Positions 1 through 8,451 of a stretch of 64,000 nucleotides of DNA are shown piece after piece. Within the stretch, counting starts at the first letter, position 1. Each line of letters opens with the position of its first letter. Origin of the DNA: Candidatus Delongbacteria bacterium. GTDB lineage: Bacteria > CAIWAD01. The notes below the pieces were generated by a model, which did no database searches, had not been told where the DNA came from, and saw only the letters and a list, made by a program, of their open reading frames with translations. The stretch lies in NCBI GenBank assembly GCA_020634015.1, contig JACKCN010000001.1, positions 45,001-109,000 of the forward strand, written 5' to 3'. The translations under genes were made by a program, and so were the position numbers.

Positions 1-782
1 AAGGAGGTGCGCAGGTTGAATCCGGCCTTGACCGACTCCTGCATCACATGAGGTGTGCCCGGGTCGCCCAGGACGCGCGTGATTCGCGCAATCAGGGCAC
101 CGGAGCGTCCGTCGGTTCCGGGCAGCAGTTCGGCGCGCACCACCTTGCCGTCTTCCGCTTCGGGTGGAACCTCGCCGGTCACGGTGATGTTGCCTCCGAA
201 TCGGGCACTCTCGGGAATCAGCAACCAGTTGCGGCTGTACCGCACCAAGGTGCCGATGACGTGAGTCATCCGCCGTTCAAGCAGCTTGACGATGCGCCCT
301 TCGGGGCCCGGCCCGCGCCTCGAGGGATGAATCTCGATTTCCACGCGGTCGTCCTGCAGGTAACGCCCCAACCCATTGCGGGGAATGAAGACCCGCGGGC
401 TGCCGTCATCTGGATGCACATGTCCGAAGCCTGAGGGTGAAATCGTGAGCGTGCCCGTGTTGCGCGCCAGCCCACGCGACCAGCACCAGCGCCGCAGCTC
501 GTCCCGGCGCAGGGTGCCTGCATCCAGCAGTTCGCCCAGCATGGTGCGGAACTCAGGATAGGGCAGGGGCCGTCCCACCAGATTGTAGAGCGAGCGGGAC
601 TTGAAGCCCCGCCGTGACTGTTTCAACAGGTCGAAGATCGCCTCGCGTGCCAGGCGACGTGCCCGGGTGGCTGGATCTTCCGCGGTGGGCGCCGCTGTGC
701 CGCCGGGCCTGCCCGGGGACTTGCCCACCAGACGTCCGCCCCGGCGCCGGTTCTTCTCGGGCCCTGTGAAACGGCGGCTCAT
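1..782 (-). CDS. rnr: Ribonuclease R, N-terminal part (runs off window)
   Basis: About 260 N-terminal residues of an RNase II/R-type 3'-5' exoribonuclease that degrades structured RNA. The start is a basic, low-complexity stretch (MSRRFTGPEKNRRRGG), followed by a winged-helix-like segment near residues 45-90. A cold-shock/OB domain follows, with the family signature GFGHVHPDDG and then VFIPRNGLGRYLQDDRVEIEI near residues 115-150. A second OB repeat contains RRMTHVIGTLVR. The catalytic RNB domain lies beyond position 1, so activity cannot be judged here. The ATG overlaps the prmC stop as ATGA, with a GGAGG ribosome site 5 bases upstream, so it is probably translated together with prmC. The family assignment is from the OB-domain motifs; RNase R rather than RNase II is inferred from the basic N-terminal extension. 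Confidence 0.88.
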   Translation of the reverse strand, partial: MSRRFTGPEKNRRRGGRLVGKSPGRPGGTAAPTAEDPATRARRLAREAIFDLLKQSRRGFKSRSLYNLVGRPLPYPEFRTMLGELLDAGTLRRDELRRWCWSRGLARNTGTLTISPSGFGHVHPDDGSPRVFIPRNGLGRYLQDDRVEIEIHPSRRGPGPEGRIVKLLERRMTHVIGTLVRYSRNWLLIPESARFGGNITVTGEVPPEAEDGKVVRAELLPGTDGRSGALIARITRVLGDPGTPHVMQESVKAGFNLRTS

Positions 783-1663
783 GAGCGCCTCCCGAAGAAT
801 ATCCGCTCGCGCCCCGCCAGGTCATTGATGATCATGGATTCCACCAGTACTTCCTTGAACAGCCCCAGAATCGCCGCTCCCTGCCCGTGGCCGATTTCCA
901 GACAGCAGCGCCCCCCGGGAACCAGCAGTCGCGGGAGCAGTTCGGCAATGCGCCGATAGAATTGAAGACCGGCGGGGTCTTCGGCATACAGCGCCATCTC
1001 AGGTTCATGGGACAGTTCGGGCTGCAGACGCCCACGCTCGAGGGAAGAGACGTACGGCGGATTTGCTACAACCACCTGCCAGGATCCTTCGGGAACATCC
1101 TCAAGAATGTCCAGCTTCAGCAGTTCCAGTCCTTCCAGCAGTCCCAGTCGCTGCGCGTTCTCGTGACACAGCGCAAGAGCGTCGGCGCTCCGGTCCAGGG
1201 CCGTCACCCGGGATCCGGGCAATTCCTTGAGCAGGCTGAGGGCAATGCTGCCCGAACCGGTACCGATGTCCAGCATGCGCCTTCCCGGGAGTGGTCCCAG
1301 TGCGCGTTCCGCCTGCAGCAGGTACTCCACCACTTCCTCGGTCTCGGTGCGTGGAATCAGTGCGCGGGAGTCAACCTTCAGGTCGAGCATGCGAAAGGGT
1401 TGGGTGCCCAGCAGGTACTGGAGCGGCTCGCGCATTCCGCGACGGCGGAGCAGCTCGCGAAAGCTGGCGCGCTCTTCGGGGTTGAGCGGGCGGTCGTGAT
1501 CCAGATACAGGTCCAGCCGGCTGCAGGACAGGCAGTGGGCCAGCAATTCCTCGGCATCACGGCGCGGGGATGGCACACCCCGCCGTTCGAGCCAGGGCTG
1601 GGCCGCCTGCAGTACTGACAGAAGAGTCCAGCTTGGATCCTGGACCGGATTCACATCACTCAT
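779..1663 (-). CDS. prmC: Peptide chain release factor N5-glutamine methyltransferase
   Basis: A 294-residue protein that methylates the glutamine of the GGQ motif in class I release factors using S-adenosylmethionine. The N-terminal helical domain (about residues 1-95) is followed by a Rossmann methyltransferase fold. That fold has the AdoMet loop DIGTGSGSIAL near residue 130 and the substrate-glutamine motif NPPYVSS near residue 200. Length is typical of the family. It directly follows prfA, whose product is its substrate, and the two frames overlap by 8 bases; the stop overlaps the rnr start. The prfA-prmC pairing is a very common arrangement, so the assignment is secure. Confidence 0.97.
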   Translation of the reverse strand: MSDVNPVQDPSWTLLSVLQAAQPWLERRGVPSPRRDAEELLAHCLSCSRLDLYLDHDRPLNPEERASFRELLRRRGMREPLQYLLGTQPFRMLDLKVDSRALIPRTETEEVVEYLLQAERALGPLPGRRMLDIGTGSGSIALSLLKELPGSRVTALDRSADALALCHENAQRLGLLEGLELLKLDILEDVPEGSWQVVVANPPYVSSLERGRLQPELSHEPEMALYAEDPAGLQFYRRIAELLPRLLVPGGRCCLEIGHGQGAAILGLFKEVLVESMIINDLAGRERIFFGRRS

Positions 1664-2735
1664 GTTCCAGGCCGGCCTGCTCCATCCGCTCGCTCACATC
1701 GGCCAGGCGCAGGGCTTCCAGCAGGGGCTGGATTCCACCTTCCATGACCGAGTCGAGGCGATGCAGGGTCAGATTGATGCGATGATCGGTCACCCGGTTC
1801 TGGGGAAAATTGTAGGTGCGGATCTTGGCACTGCGATCTCCGGACCCCACCTGGCTGCGCCGCACGCTGTCCTGCTTCTCCTTCTCCTCGCGGAGCTTGA
1901 GGTCCAGCAGCCGACTGCGCAGCACCTTCATCGCCTTTTCCTTGTTCTTGATCTGGCTCTTCTCGTCCTGGCAGGTCACGATCATGCCTGTGGGCAGATG
2001 CGTGAGACGCACGGCCGAATCGGTGGTGTTCACGCTCTGGCCGCCGGGTCCGCTGGAACGGTAGACATCCACGCGCACCTCGCGTGCATCGATGTGCATG
2101 TCAACCTCTTCGGCCTCGGGCAGCACGGCCACGCTGGCCGCCGATGTGTGCACACGCCCCTGGCTTTCGGTGGACGGCACGCGCTGAACGCGATGCACGC
2201 CGCCCTCGTACTTCAGGGTGCCGAAGGCTTCCTCGCCCTTGACCGCGATGGTGATTTCCTTGTAACCACCCATCACGCCCTCGCTGGTGGTGAGCACCTC
2301 CAGTTTCCAGCGCATCAACTCGGCGTAACGCTGGTACATCCGGCAAAGATCCCCGGCGAAAAGCGCGGCCTCATCGCCTCCGGCGCCGGCGCGGATTTCG
2401 AGCAGACAATTGCGCGAGTCGGCCGGATCACGGGGCAGCAGCAGCAGCTTCAGTTCCTGTGTCGCCGTCTCCAGTGCCTCTTCGGCTTCTTCCTTCTGCA
2501 TCACGGCCATGTCCAGCAGGTCCTGGTCCCGTTCGCTCTCCAGCACCTGGCGCGCCTCTTCGAGCGAGCCCGATGCTTCCCGGTAGCGCTTGCCCGCCTC
2601 GACGATGTGCCCCAGCCGCTTGTGTTCGCGACTGTGCTCCATGGTCCTGACCGGGTCCGCCAGCACCTCGGGGGAGCCGAGCAGCTCGGACAGCTCGTTG
2701 AAGCGTCTCTCGACCTGCTTGATCTTGTCCAGCAT
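1656..2735 (-). CDS. prfA: Peptide chain release factor 1
   Basis: A 359-residue class I release factor that reads UAA and UAG. The stop-codon tripeptide region reads RVPSTESQG, the PxT form that marks RF1 rather than RF2 (SPF). The peptidyl-hydrolysis loop SSGPGGQSVN sits near residue 230. The start chosen is the ATG at 2735: it begins MLDKIKQVE like other RF1 proteins and has AAGGA eight bases upstream. An in-frame upstream extension to 2825 is open, but it would run through the rpmE terminator. It is followed by its modifying enzyme gene prmC with an 8-base overlap. Confidence 0.97.
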   Translation of the reverse strand: MLDKIKQVERRFNELSELLGSPEVLADPVRTMEHSREHKRLGHIVEAGKRYREASGSLEEARQVLESERDQDLLDMAVMQKEEAEEALETATQELKLLLLPRDPADSRNCLLEIRAGAGGDEAALFAGDLCRMYQRYAELMRWKLEVLTTSEGVMGGYKEITIAVKGEEAFGTLKYEGGVHRVQRVPSTESQGRVHTSAASVAVLPEAEEVDMHIDAREVRVDVYRSSGPGGQSVNTTDSAVRLTHLPTGMIVTCQDEKSQIKNKEKAMKVLRSRLLDLKLREEKEKQDSVRRSQVGSGDRSAKIRTYNFPQNRVTDHRINLTLHRLDSVMEGGIQPLLEALRLADVSERMEQAGLEHE

Positions 2736-2823
2736 GGGAGTGTCCTTCACGCACCACGCACGGATTGCGCGGGCATTGGGCTTTGCTTCGAGTACGGAGT
2801 CGAAGCGGTGATGTCGGCCAAGC

Positions 2824-2857
2824 AAAAAGGGCCCTGCGCATGAAGCGAAGGCCCTTT
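2824..2857 (-). terminator. Intrinsic terminator after rpmE
   Basis: An 8-bp perfect stem (AAAGGGCC / GGCCCTTT) with a 16-base loop. On the minus strand a run of five T follows the stem. It lies between the rpmE stop and the prfA start, so it should end or attenuate the rho-rpmE transcript before prfA-prmC-rnr. Confidence 0.7.
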
Positions 2858-2916
2858 GGATGGTTCAGACCAGTGGGCGGACCACCTGCCCCGGCGAGAC
2901 CGCGCGGGAAAGGGAG

Positions 2917-3120
2917 CTAGTCCTTCTTGTACTTCTTGAAGAAGCGGTCGACACGGCCGGTGGTGTACACCTGCTTCTGCTTGCCGGTGTAGAAGGGATG
3001 GCACTGGTCGCACATCTCCACATTCATGTCGCCCTGGGTGGTCTTGGATTCCCAGTTGTTCCCACAGGCGCAATGGATCTTGGCCACGTCGTATTTCGGA
3101 TGGATGGCTGCCTTCGGCAT
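2917..3120 (-). CDS. rpmE: 50S ribosomal protein L31, zinc-binding form
   Basis: A 67-residue large-subunit protein bL31. The four cysteines of the zinc ribbon are present as HCACG and CDQCHPFYTG, so this is the zinc-containing C+ form. The start at 3120 (MPKAAIHPKY) has GGAGAG a few bases upstream; ten further upstream residues are open but lack a ribosome site. It sits between rho and prfA, as in many bacteria. The four-cysteine form suggests that a zinc-free paralog may exist elsewhere in the genome. Confidence 0.96.
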   Translation of the reverse strand: MPKAAIHPKYDVAKIHCACGNNWESKTTQGDMNVEMCDQCHPFYTGKQKQVYTTGRVDRFFKKYKKD

Positions 3121-3199
3121 GGTTCTCTCCTGATGTTTCGAACCGCCCAATAAACGGTTCCTCTTTCACAGTGTCAAGATGGCCTTCAGGGGACCTCGT

Positions 3200-4720
3200 T
3201 CAGTTCTTCATCATGATTTCGAAGAACTCGAGGTTGTTGCGCGTCAGGCGCATCTTTTCCAGCAGGAACTTCATCACTTCGGTGGAACTCTTCTCGGCCT
3301 GCAGGTTGCGCAGGATCCAGATCTTGTTCATGGTCTTCTCGTCCAGCAGCAGGTCTTCCTTGCGCGTACCGGACTTGTTGATGTCGATCGCCGGGTAGAT
3401 GCGGCTGTTGGACAGGTTGCGATCCAGCACCAGCTCCATGTTGCCCGTGCCCTTGAATTCCTCGAAGATCACCTCGTCCATGCGGGATCCGGTCTCGATC
3501 AGCGCGGTGGCCAGAATCGTCAGGCTGCCCCCGCCTTCGATGTTCCGCGCCGCGCCGAAGAATTTCTTGGGTTCGTAGAGCGCCACGGCGTCGACACCAC
3601 CGGACAGGATGCGCCCGGAGTGGGGCACCACGGCGTTGTAGGCGCGCGCCAGACGCGTGATCGAGTCCAGCAGGATCACCACGTCGGTGCCGAATTCGAC
3701 CAGACGCTTGGCCTTCTCGATGACCATGCTGGCCACCTGGATGTGGCGGTCGGGCTTTTCGTCGAAGGTGGAGCTGATCACTTCGGCGTCGATGTTGCGC
3801 TGCATGTCCGTCACTTCTTCGGGACGCTCGTCGATCAGCAGCACGATCAGGGCGATCTCGGGATGATTGGTCGTGATCGAGTTGGCGATCTTCTGCAGCA
3901 GGATCGTCTTGCCCGTACGCGGCGGCGCCACGATCAGCCCGCGCTGGCCCATGCCGATGGGCGTGAACAGATCCAGGATGCGCATGCTGATTTCCTTGGG
4001 CTCACGCTCAAGCTTGATCTTGCGCTCGGGGTACAGCGGGGTCAGGTTGTCGAAGAGCATCTTGTCCCGGGCTTCGTCCGGGTCGCAGTAATTCACCGCC
4101 TGCACCTTGAGCAGGGCGAAGAAGCGCTCGTTCTCCTTGGGAGGGCGGATCTGGCCGCTGACCACATGGCCCTTGCGCAACCCGAAGCGCTTGATCTGGG
4201 AAGGAGACACATAGATGTCTTCGGGACCGGGCAGGTAGTTGGAGGCATCGCTGCGCAGGAACCCATATCCGTCGGGCAGGATCTCGAGCACGCCCTTGGC
4301 GAAGATGTTGCCCTCGCGCTGGGCCTGGGCTTCGAGGATCTTGAAGATCAGGTCCGACTTCGACAAGCCGGAAGGATTGTCGATCTCCAGCCCCTTGGCC
4401 AGCTCGAAGAGCTCGCGGATCGGCTTCTTCTCAAGTTCGGAGATGTTCATCTCGGGACCGGCGGGACTCTGGGGCATCGGGGCGCCTTCGCCCGATCCGC
4501 CTCCCACTCCCTCGGGAATCACCAGATTCAGCGCGGCCTGCTCCAGTTCGTCCTGGATATCGAAGGGAATGCCTTCGGGCATGCCGTTGCTCTCGGCACG
4601 CTGGGGCCTGGGCGGGCGGCGTTCACCGGAAGCCTTGCCGGCAACGGCGCGGGAAGTGCCGACCAACCGGCGGGCGGGGCGCTTGGGATTTCCCGGGGCG
4701 CCGGGTTTCTGTTCGTCCAT
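3200..4720 (-). CDS. rho: Transcription termination factor Rho
   Basis: A 506-residue hexameric RNA-dependent ATPase that ends transcription. Residues 1-95 are a poorly conserved, basic, Pro/Gly-rich extension. A Rho N-terminal helical motif (ELEKKPIRELFELAKGLEI) follows, then the cold-shock RNA-binding domain with DGYGFLRS and DIYVSPSQI. The ATPase domain carries Walker A APPRTGKT near residue 265, the LIDERPEEVTDM motif, Walker B VVILLDSITRLARAYN and the Q/R-loop region SGRILSGGVD. The ATG at 4720 is preceded by GGAGAG at good spacing; longer in-frame upstream sequence lacks a ribosome site. The long N-terminal extension is common in high-GC and FCB lineages. Confidence 0.97.
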   Translation of the reverse strand: MDEQKPGAPGNPKRPARRLVGTSRAVAGKASGERRPPRPQRAESNGMPEGIPFDIQDELEQAALNLVIPEGVGGGSGEGAPMPQSPAGPEMNISELEKKPIRELFELAKGLEIDNPSGLSKSDLIFKILEAQAQREGNIFAKGVLEILPDGYGFLRSDASNYLPGPEDIYVSPSQIKRFGLRKGHVVSGQIRPPKENERFFALLKVQAVNYCDPDEARDKMLFDNLTPLYPERKIKLEREPKEISMRILDLFTPIGMGQRGLIVAPPRTGKTILLQKIANSITTNHPEIALIVLLIDERPEEVTDMQRNIDAEVISSTFDEKPDRHIQVASMVIEKAKRLVEFGTDVVILLDSITRLARAYNAVVPHSGRILSGGVDAVALYEPKKFFGAARNIEGGGSLTILATALIETGSRMDEVIFEEFKGTGNMELVLDRNLSNSRIYPAIDINKSGTRKEDLLLDEKTMNKIWILRNLQAEKSSTEVMKFLLEKMRLTRNNLEFFEIMMKN

Positions 4721-4852
4721 CTCGCTCTCCGAATTCCATGTGCACCACGGCGCCCTGCCGTGGATGATCGCTGAGAACAGCAGCCAGTCTGATGTGTGTG
4801 CCCCGGTCACCCGGATGCAGGTTGATCGATGGCCCTCAGGCCCGGGAGACGA

Positions 4853-5245
4853 TCAGACCCAGACCTGGGTGATCTGGACGGGATTGCCATCCAGGTCGTG
4901 AAACGTGCAATGCCGGCGGCTGCCCACTTCTCCGACGATCTCGCCTTCGAAGCGCACCCCGCGTGACTCGAGCGCGGCCCGGGTCTGCAGGATGTCATCC
5001 ACCTCGAGCACCGGGCAGGCTCCGCCTCCGCGCGGGACCTCGCCACCCAGTTTCCAGACGGTCAGGCCCAGATCCACTCCGGGAGCCCCCGTATCGAAAC
5101 CGGCCCAGCCGGCCTTCTCGTCGAGAAAGACCAGTTTCAGCCGGACCTTTTCCTGATAGAACTGCACGCTTTCACGCAGGTCCTTGACATAGAACCAGAG
5201 CATGCTCATCTGCTTGAAGCCTTCGAGGGTCTTCGGTGCTTTCAT
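4853..5245 (-). CDS. Glyoxalase/VOC-family protein
   Basis: A 130-residue single-module vicinal-oxygen-chelate protein. It shows the beta-alpha-beta-beta-beta repeat: MLWFYVKDLRESVQFYQEKVRLKLVF at the start and the typical C-terminal CTFHDLDGNPVQITQVW, which carries the second-half metal-ligand pattern. VOC proteins include glyoxalase I, dioxygenases and antibiotic-binding proteins; nothing here fixes the substrate. It is translationally coupled (ATGA overlap) to the upstream metallo-beta-lactamase-fold gene. A VOC/MBL pair is reminiscent of glyoxalase I/II and aldehyde detoxification, but that is inference. Confidence 0.82.
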   Translation of the reverse strand: MKAPKTLEGFKQMSMLWFYVKDLRESVQFYQEKVRLKLVFLDEKAGWAGFDTGAPGVDLGLTVWKLGGEVPRGGGACPVLEVDDILQTRAALESRGVRFEGEIVGEVGSRRHCTFHDLDGNPVQITQVWV

Positions 5246-5946
5246 CGAAAGTCCCAGTCGTTGATGGGGTTGTCTGCCCGTTCCTCGCCGATGGTGGTCA
5301 GCTCGCCATGGCCGGGAAGAAGCATGGTGTCGTCTGGAAGGGTGAAAAGGCGCTCGAGGATCGATCGCTTCAACACCCCTGAATCGCCTCCGGGCAGATC
5401 CGTGCGTCCGAAACTGCCACGGAAGATCAGGTCGCCACAGAAGACGGACAGGCGCTCGCCTTCGCGCCAGCTCAGGCAGATCCCGCCGGGAGAATGGCCG
5501 GGAGTTTCAAACACCCGCAATCCCGCACTGCCGAAGGGAATCCATTGTCCTTCAACCAGCTCTCCGGACAGGGGCGGTGCTGGGTCGACCTTCAGCCCGT
5601 ACATGGCCGCGATGGGAACAAGGTGCTCGTAGAGATCCTGCTCCGCGGGATGCAGGAAAATCGGCACACCAAATCGTTGCACCAGCGCACCACAGCCTCC
5701 GATGTGATCCAGATGGGCGTGAGTCAGCAGGATCATCTCCGGCTGCAGGCCTTCTTCGCCGATCAGCTCCAGCAGAGGTTCCGGATCCAGACCCGGGTCC
5801 ACCACGACGCACTTGCCGCTTGCCCTGAGGGCCAGCAGCCAGCAGTTGGTCTCGAACGCACCCAGACTCAGGGAATGCAGCACGAGCTCATCATGAGCGA
5901 ATGCCCTCTCCGGGACAGGTATGGACAATGGGGAACTCCGGTTCAC
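5242..5946 (-). CDS. MBL-fold metallo-hydrolase (glyoxalase II-like)
   Basis: A 234-residue metallo-beta-lactamase-fold hydrolase. The dinuclear metal motif is LLTHAHLDHIGG near residue 75. Other ligands appear as ETPGHSPGG, FCGDLIFRGSFGRTDL and LLPGHG, the layout of YcbL/GloB-type thioester hydrolases. The call starts at a GTG (5946) with no clear ribosome site; an internal GTG nearer LHSLSLGAFE is a possible shorter start. A good promoter lies about 70 bases upstream. It is followed by the VOC gene with a 4-base overlap. Exact substrate unknown. Confidence 0.85.
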   Translation of the reverse strand: MNRSSPLSIPVPERAFAHDELVLHSLSLGAFETNCWLLALRASGKCVVVDPGLDPEPLLELIGEEGLQPEMILLTHAHLDHIGGCGALVQRFGVPIFLHPAEQDLYEHLVPIAAMYGLKVDPAPPLSGELVEGQWIPFGSAGLRVFETPGHSPGGICLSWREGERLSVFCGDLIFRGSFGRTDLPGGDSGVLKRSILERLFTLPDDTMLLPGHGELTTIGEERADNPINDWDFR

Positions 5947-6016
5947 TGTGGATGCAGGAGGAGCTGGGCGGCACAGCCACGACCGGAAGGAGGTTCAACC
6001 CCGGAGCGGCAAGGCG

Positions 6017-6044
6017 AATATAGAGCATTTCACTCAATTGCCAA
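6017..6044 (-). promoter_or_regulatory. Sigma70-like promoter for the MBL/VOC pair
   Basis: On the minus strand, TTGGCA (complement of 6039-6044), a 16-base spacer and TATATT (complement of 6017-6022). Each box matches the sigma70 consensus at five of six positions. It lies about 70 bases before the MBL-fold gene and shortly after the maeB stop. The local CTATATT is shared with two other candidate promoters in this window. Confidence 0.55.
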
Positions 6045-6098
6045 CGGCTTCCAGGCGTGTGTCTGAATCCCTCCCGCGACCATGGCGGCCCGTCGCCT

Positions 6099-8417
6099 TC
6101 ACACCGGCAGGCGCAGATCGTCGGACTGTGCCCTTCGGCGGTTGTGCTCCTGGGCATCGATCACGGTCACCGCCGTCAGGTTCACGATGTCTTCCACGCT
6201 GGCATTGCGCTGCACGATGGTCACTGGATGCTGGTTGTTGAGCAGGATCGGTCCCACGGCCACCGCGTCGGTCAGTTTCAGCAGCAGCTTGTAGGCAATG
6301 TTGGCCGACGACAGGTCGGGCATCACCAGCACATTGGCCTCGTCATTCAGCCGGTTGAAGGCGAAGGTGCCGTTCAGCACCTCACGGTCCAGGGCCGTGT
6401 CGGCCTGCATTTCGCCATCCACGGGAAAATCGGTGCCCTGTTCGTGCAGCAGGCGCACGGCCTCGCGCGCCTTCTCCACCGCCCGGTTGTGGCGCACGCT
6501 GCCGAAGTTCGAGAAGCCCAGCAGCGCCACCCGGGGTTCGATGTTGAACAACCGGGCGATGCGCGCCGTGCCCCGCGCGATGGCCGCCAGTTCGGCCGCA
6601 CTGGGATCGGCGTTGACCGTGCAGTCCGCCAGGAACAGCACACGGTCCTTGAAGATCAGCAGGTAGATGCCCGCCGCCAGCGGAGGTTCCGTGGCGCTAC
6701 CCGGCTCGTACAGCAGCTCCATCACGGGTTTGAGGCTTTTCGGGTAATGCTTGTCGGCGCCACAGACCAGGCCATCGGCCACCCCCGAGCGCACCAGCAT
6801 GCTGCCCAGCAGCACCTCGTTGTGATTCAGTTCGGAGAGCGCGTTTTCCAGGGTCATGCCCTTGCGATTGCGCAGCTCGTGCAACGTGCCCTGCAGTTCC
6901 TTGTTCCAGCGATTGCGATGCGGGTCCACCAGCTCGATGCCACTCAGGTCCAGATCGATGCTGGCGGCACGTTCGCGAATGAGTTCCGGGTCGCCGATCA
7001 GCATCGGAATGGCCAGGCCCTGGGCGATCACGGTCTTCACCGCGCGCAGCACGCGCAGGTTCTCGCCTTCGGCGTAGACCAGCTTGGCGGGCTGGACACT
7101 GGCGCGCTGGTGCACCATGCGCAGCAGTTCCATGTGATGCCCCAGCCTGCGCTCAAGCTCGAGCACATACTGGGCTTCCCAGGCGTCCACATCGTCGACC
7201 TGAATCCGGGACACGCCGCTCTCGATCGCGGCGCGTGCCACGGCCGAGGCCACGGTCAGCATCACGCGCGGGTCAAAGGGCTTGGGAATGATGTAGGTAC
7301 GCCCGAAGGAGAGTGCTTCGTCGCCATAGGCCTTCAGCACGGATTCGGGCACATCCTCGCGAGCCAGATTGGCGATCGCGCGCGCCGCGGCGACCTTCAT
7401 CGCTTCGTTGATCTCGCGCGCCCGCACATCCAGCGCCCCGCGGAAGATGAAGGGAAAGCCGAGCACATTGTTGACCTGGTTGGGATAGTCGCTGCGTCCC
7501 GTGGCCATGATCACATCGTCGCGGCTGGCCACGGCTTCGGGATAGCTGATCTCGGGGTCGGGATTGGCCAGTGCGAACACGATCGGGTCGCGGTTCATGC
7601 TGCGCAGCATCTCGGGAGTCACCGCCCCCTTGACCGACAGGCCGAGGAACATGTCGGCCCCCACGATCGCCTCTTCAAGAGTGCGGCAGGGAGTGTCGCG
7701 CGCGAATTCGGCCTTGTGCGGGGGAAGCTTCTCGCGGCCACTGTGGATCACGCCCTTGCTGTCGCACATGATCAGGTTTTCTGGCAGGATTCCCACTTCC
7801 AGGTAGAGCTTGGAACAGGCCACCCCCGCGGCGCCCGCGCCATTCACCACCACCTTCATCTCGGACATCGTCTTGCCGGTGAGGGTCAGGGCGTTCAGCA
7901 GCGCGGCCGTCGAGATGATCGCGGTGCCGTGCTGGTCGTCGTGGAACACGGGAATGTCGAGCATGGCCCGCAGCCGGGTTTCGATCTCGAAACACTCGGG
8001 CGCCTTGATGTCTTCCAGATTGATTCCGCCGAAGGAAGGCGCGATCATCTTCACCGCACGGATGATCTCCTCGGTGTCGGTGCTGTCCAGCTCGATGTCG
8101 TAGACATCCACGTCGGCGAAGCGCTTGAAGAGCACGGCCTTGCCTTCCATGACCGGCTTGGAGGCCAGCGCGCCCAGATCGCCCAGGCCCAGCACGGCCG
8201 TGCCGTTGGAGACCACGGCCACCAGATTGCTCTTGTTGGTGTAGGTGTACACCGCGTCGGGATCCTTGAAGATCTCGCGGCAGGGCTCGGCGACACCCGG
8301 GGAATAGGCCAGCGACAGATCATACTGGGTGGCACAGGGCTTGTGGGGCACGGTAGACAATTTGCCGACCCGTGGCCGCGAGTGATACTCGAGGGCTTCC
8401 TCGCGCGTGATGCTCAT
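6099..8417 (-). CDS. maeB: NADP-dependent malic enzyme with phosphotransacetylase-like C-terminal domain
   Basis: A 772-residue large-form malic enzyme that decarboxylates malate to pyruvate, probably making NADPH. The N-terminal half (about 1-420) has the malic-enzyme signature AYSPGVAEPC, the catalytic FKRFADVDVYDIEL and FHDDQHGTAI, and a dinucleotide-binding VVNGAGAAGVAC. The C-terminal half (about 430-770) resembles phosphotransacetylase (LVYAEGENLRVLRAV, VCGADKHYPKSLKP) and is usually regulatory, not catalytic, in MaeB. The start at 8417 (MSITREEALEYH) has GGAG upstream; a longer open frame lacks a ribosome site. The frame is intact over its whole length. Confidence 0.96.
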   Translation of the reverse strand: MSITREEALEYHSRPRVGKLSTVPHKPCATQYDLSLAYSPGVAEPCREIFKDPDAVYTYTNKSNLVAVVSNGTAVLGLGDLGALASKPVMEGKAVLFKRFADVDVYDIELDSTDTEEIIRAVKMIAPSFGGINLEDIKAPECFEIETRLRAMLDIPVFHDDQHGTAIISTAALLNALTLTGKTMSEMKVVVNGAGAAGVACSKLYLEVGILPENLIMCDSKGVIHSGREKLPPHKAEFARDTPCRTLEEAIVGADMFLGLSVKGAVTPEMLRSMNRDPIVFALANPDPEISYPEAVASRDDVIMATGRSDYPNQVNNVLGFPFIFRGALDVRAREINEAMKVAAARAIANLAREDVPESVLKAYGDEALSFGRTYIIPKPFDPRVMLTVASAVARAAIESGVSRIQVDDVDAWEAQYVLELERRLGHHMELLRMVHQRASVQPAKLVYAEGENLRVLRAVKTVIAQGLAIPMLIGDPELIRERAASIDLDLSGIELVDPHRNRWNKELQGTLHELRNRKGMTLENALSELNHNEVLLGSMLVRSGVADGLVCGADKHYPKSLKPVMELLYEPGSATEPPLAAGIYLLIFKDRVLFLADCTVNADPSAAELAAIARGTARIARLFNIEPRVALLGFSNFGSVRHNRAVEKAREAVRLLHEQGTDFPVDGEMQADTALDREVLNGTFAFNRLNDEANVLVMPDLSSANIAYKLLLKLTDAVAVGPILLNNQHPVTIVQRNASVEDIVNLTAVTVIDAQEHNRRRAQSDDLRLPV

Positions 8418-8451
8418 GGGGGACTCCGGAATGGGGGCCGGACGGGGAGGT

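Noticed and set aside
3179..4774. Long plus-strand frame opposite rho, and similar ones opposite prfA, uvrA, the ABC-F gene, glyA and secY
   Set aside because: Each is a mirror of a well-recognised gene and has no ribosome site or known domain.
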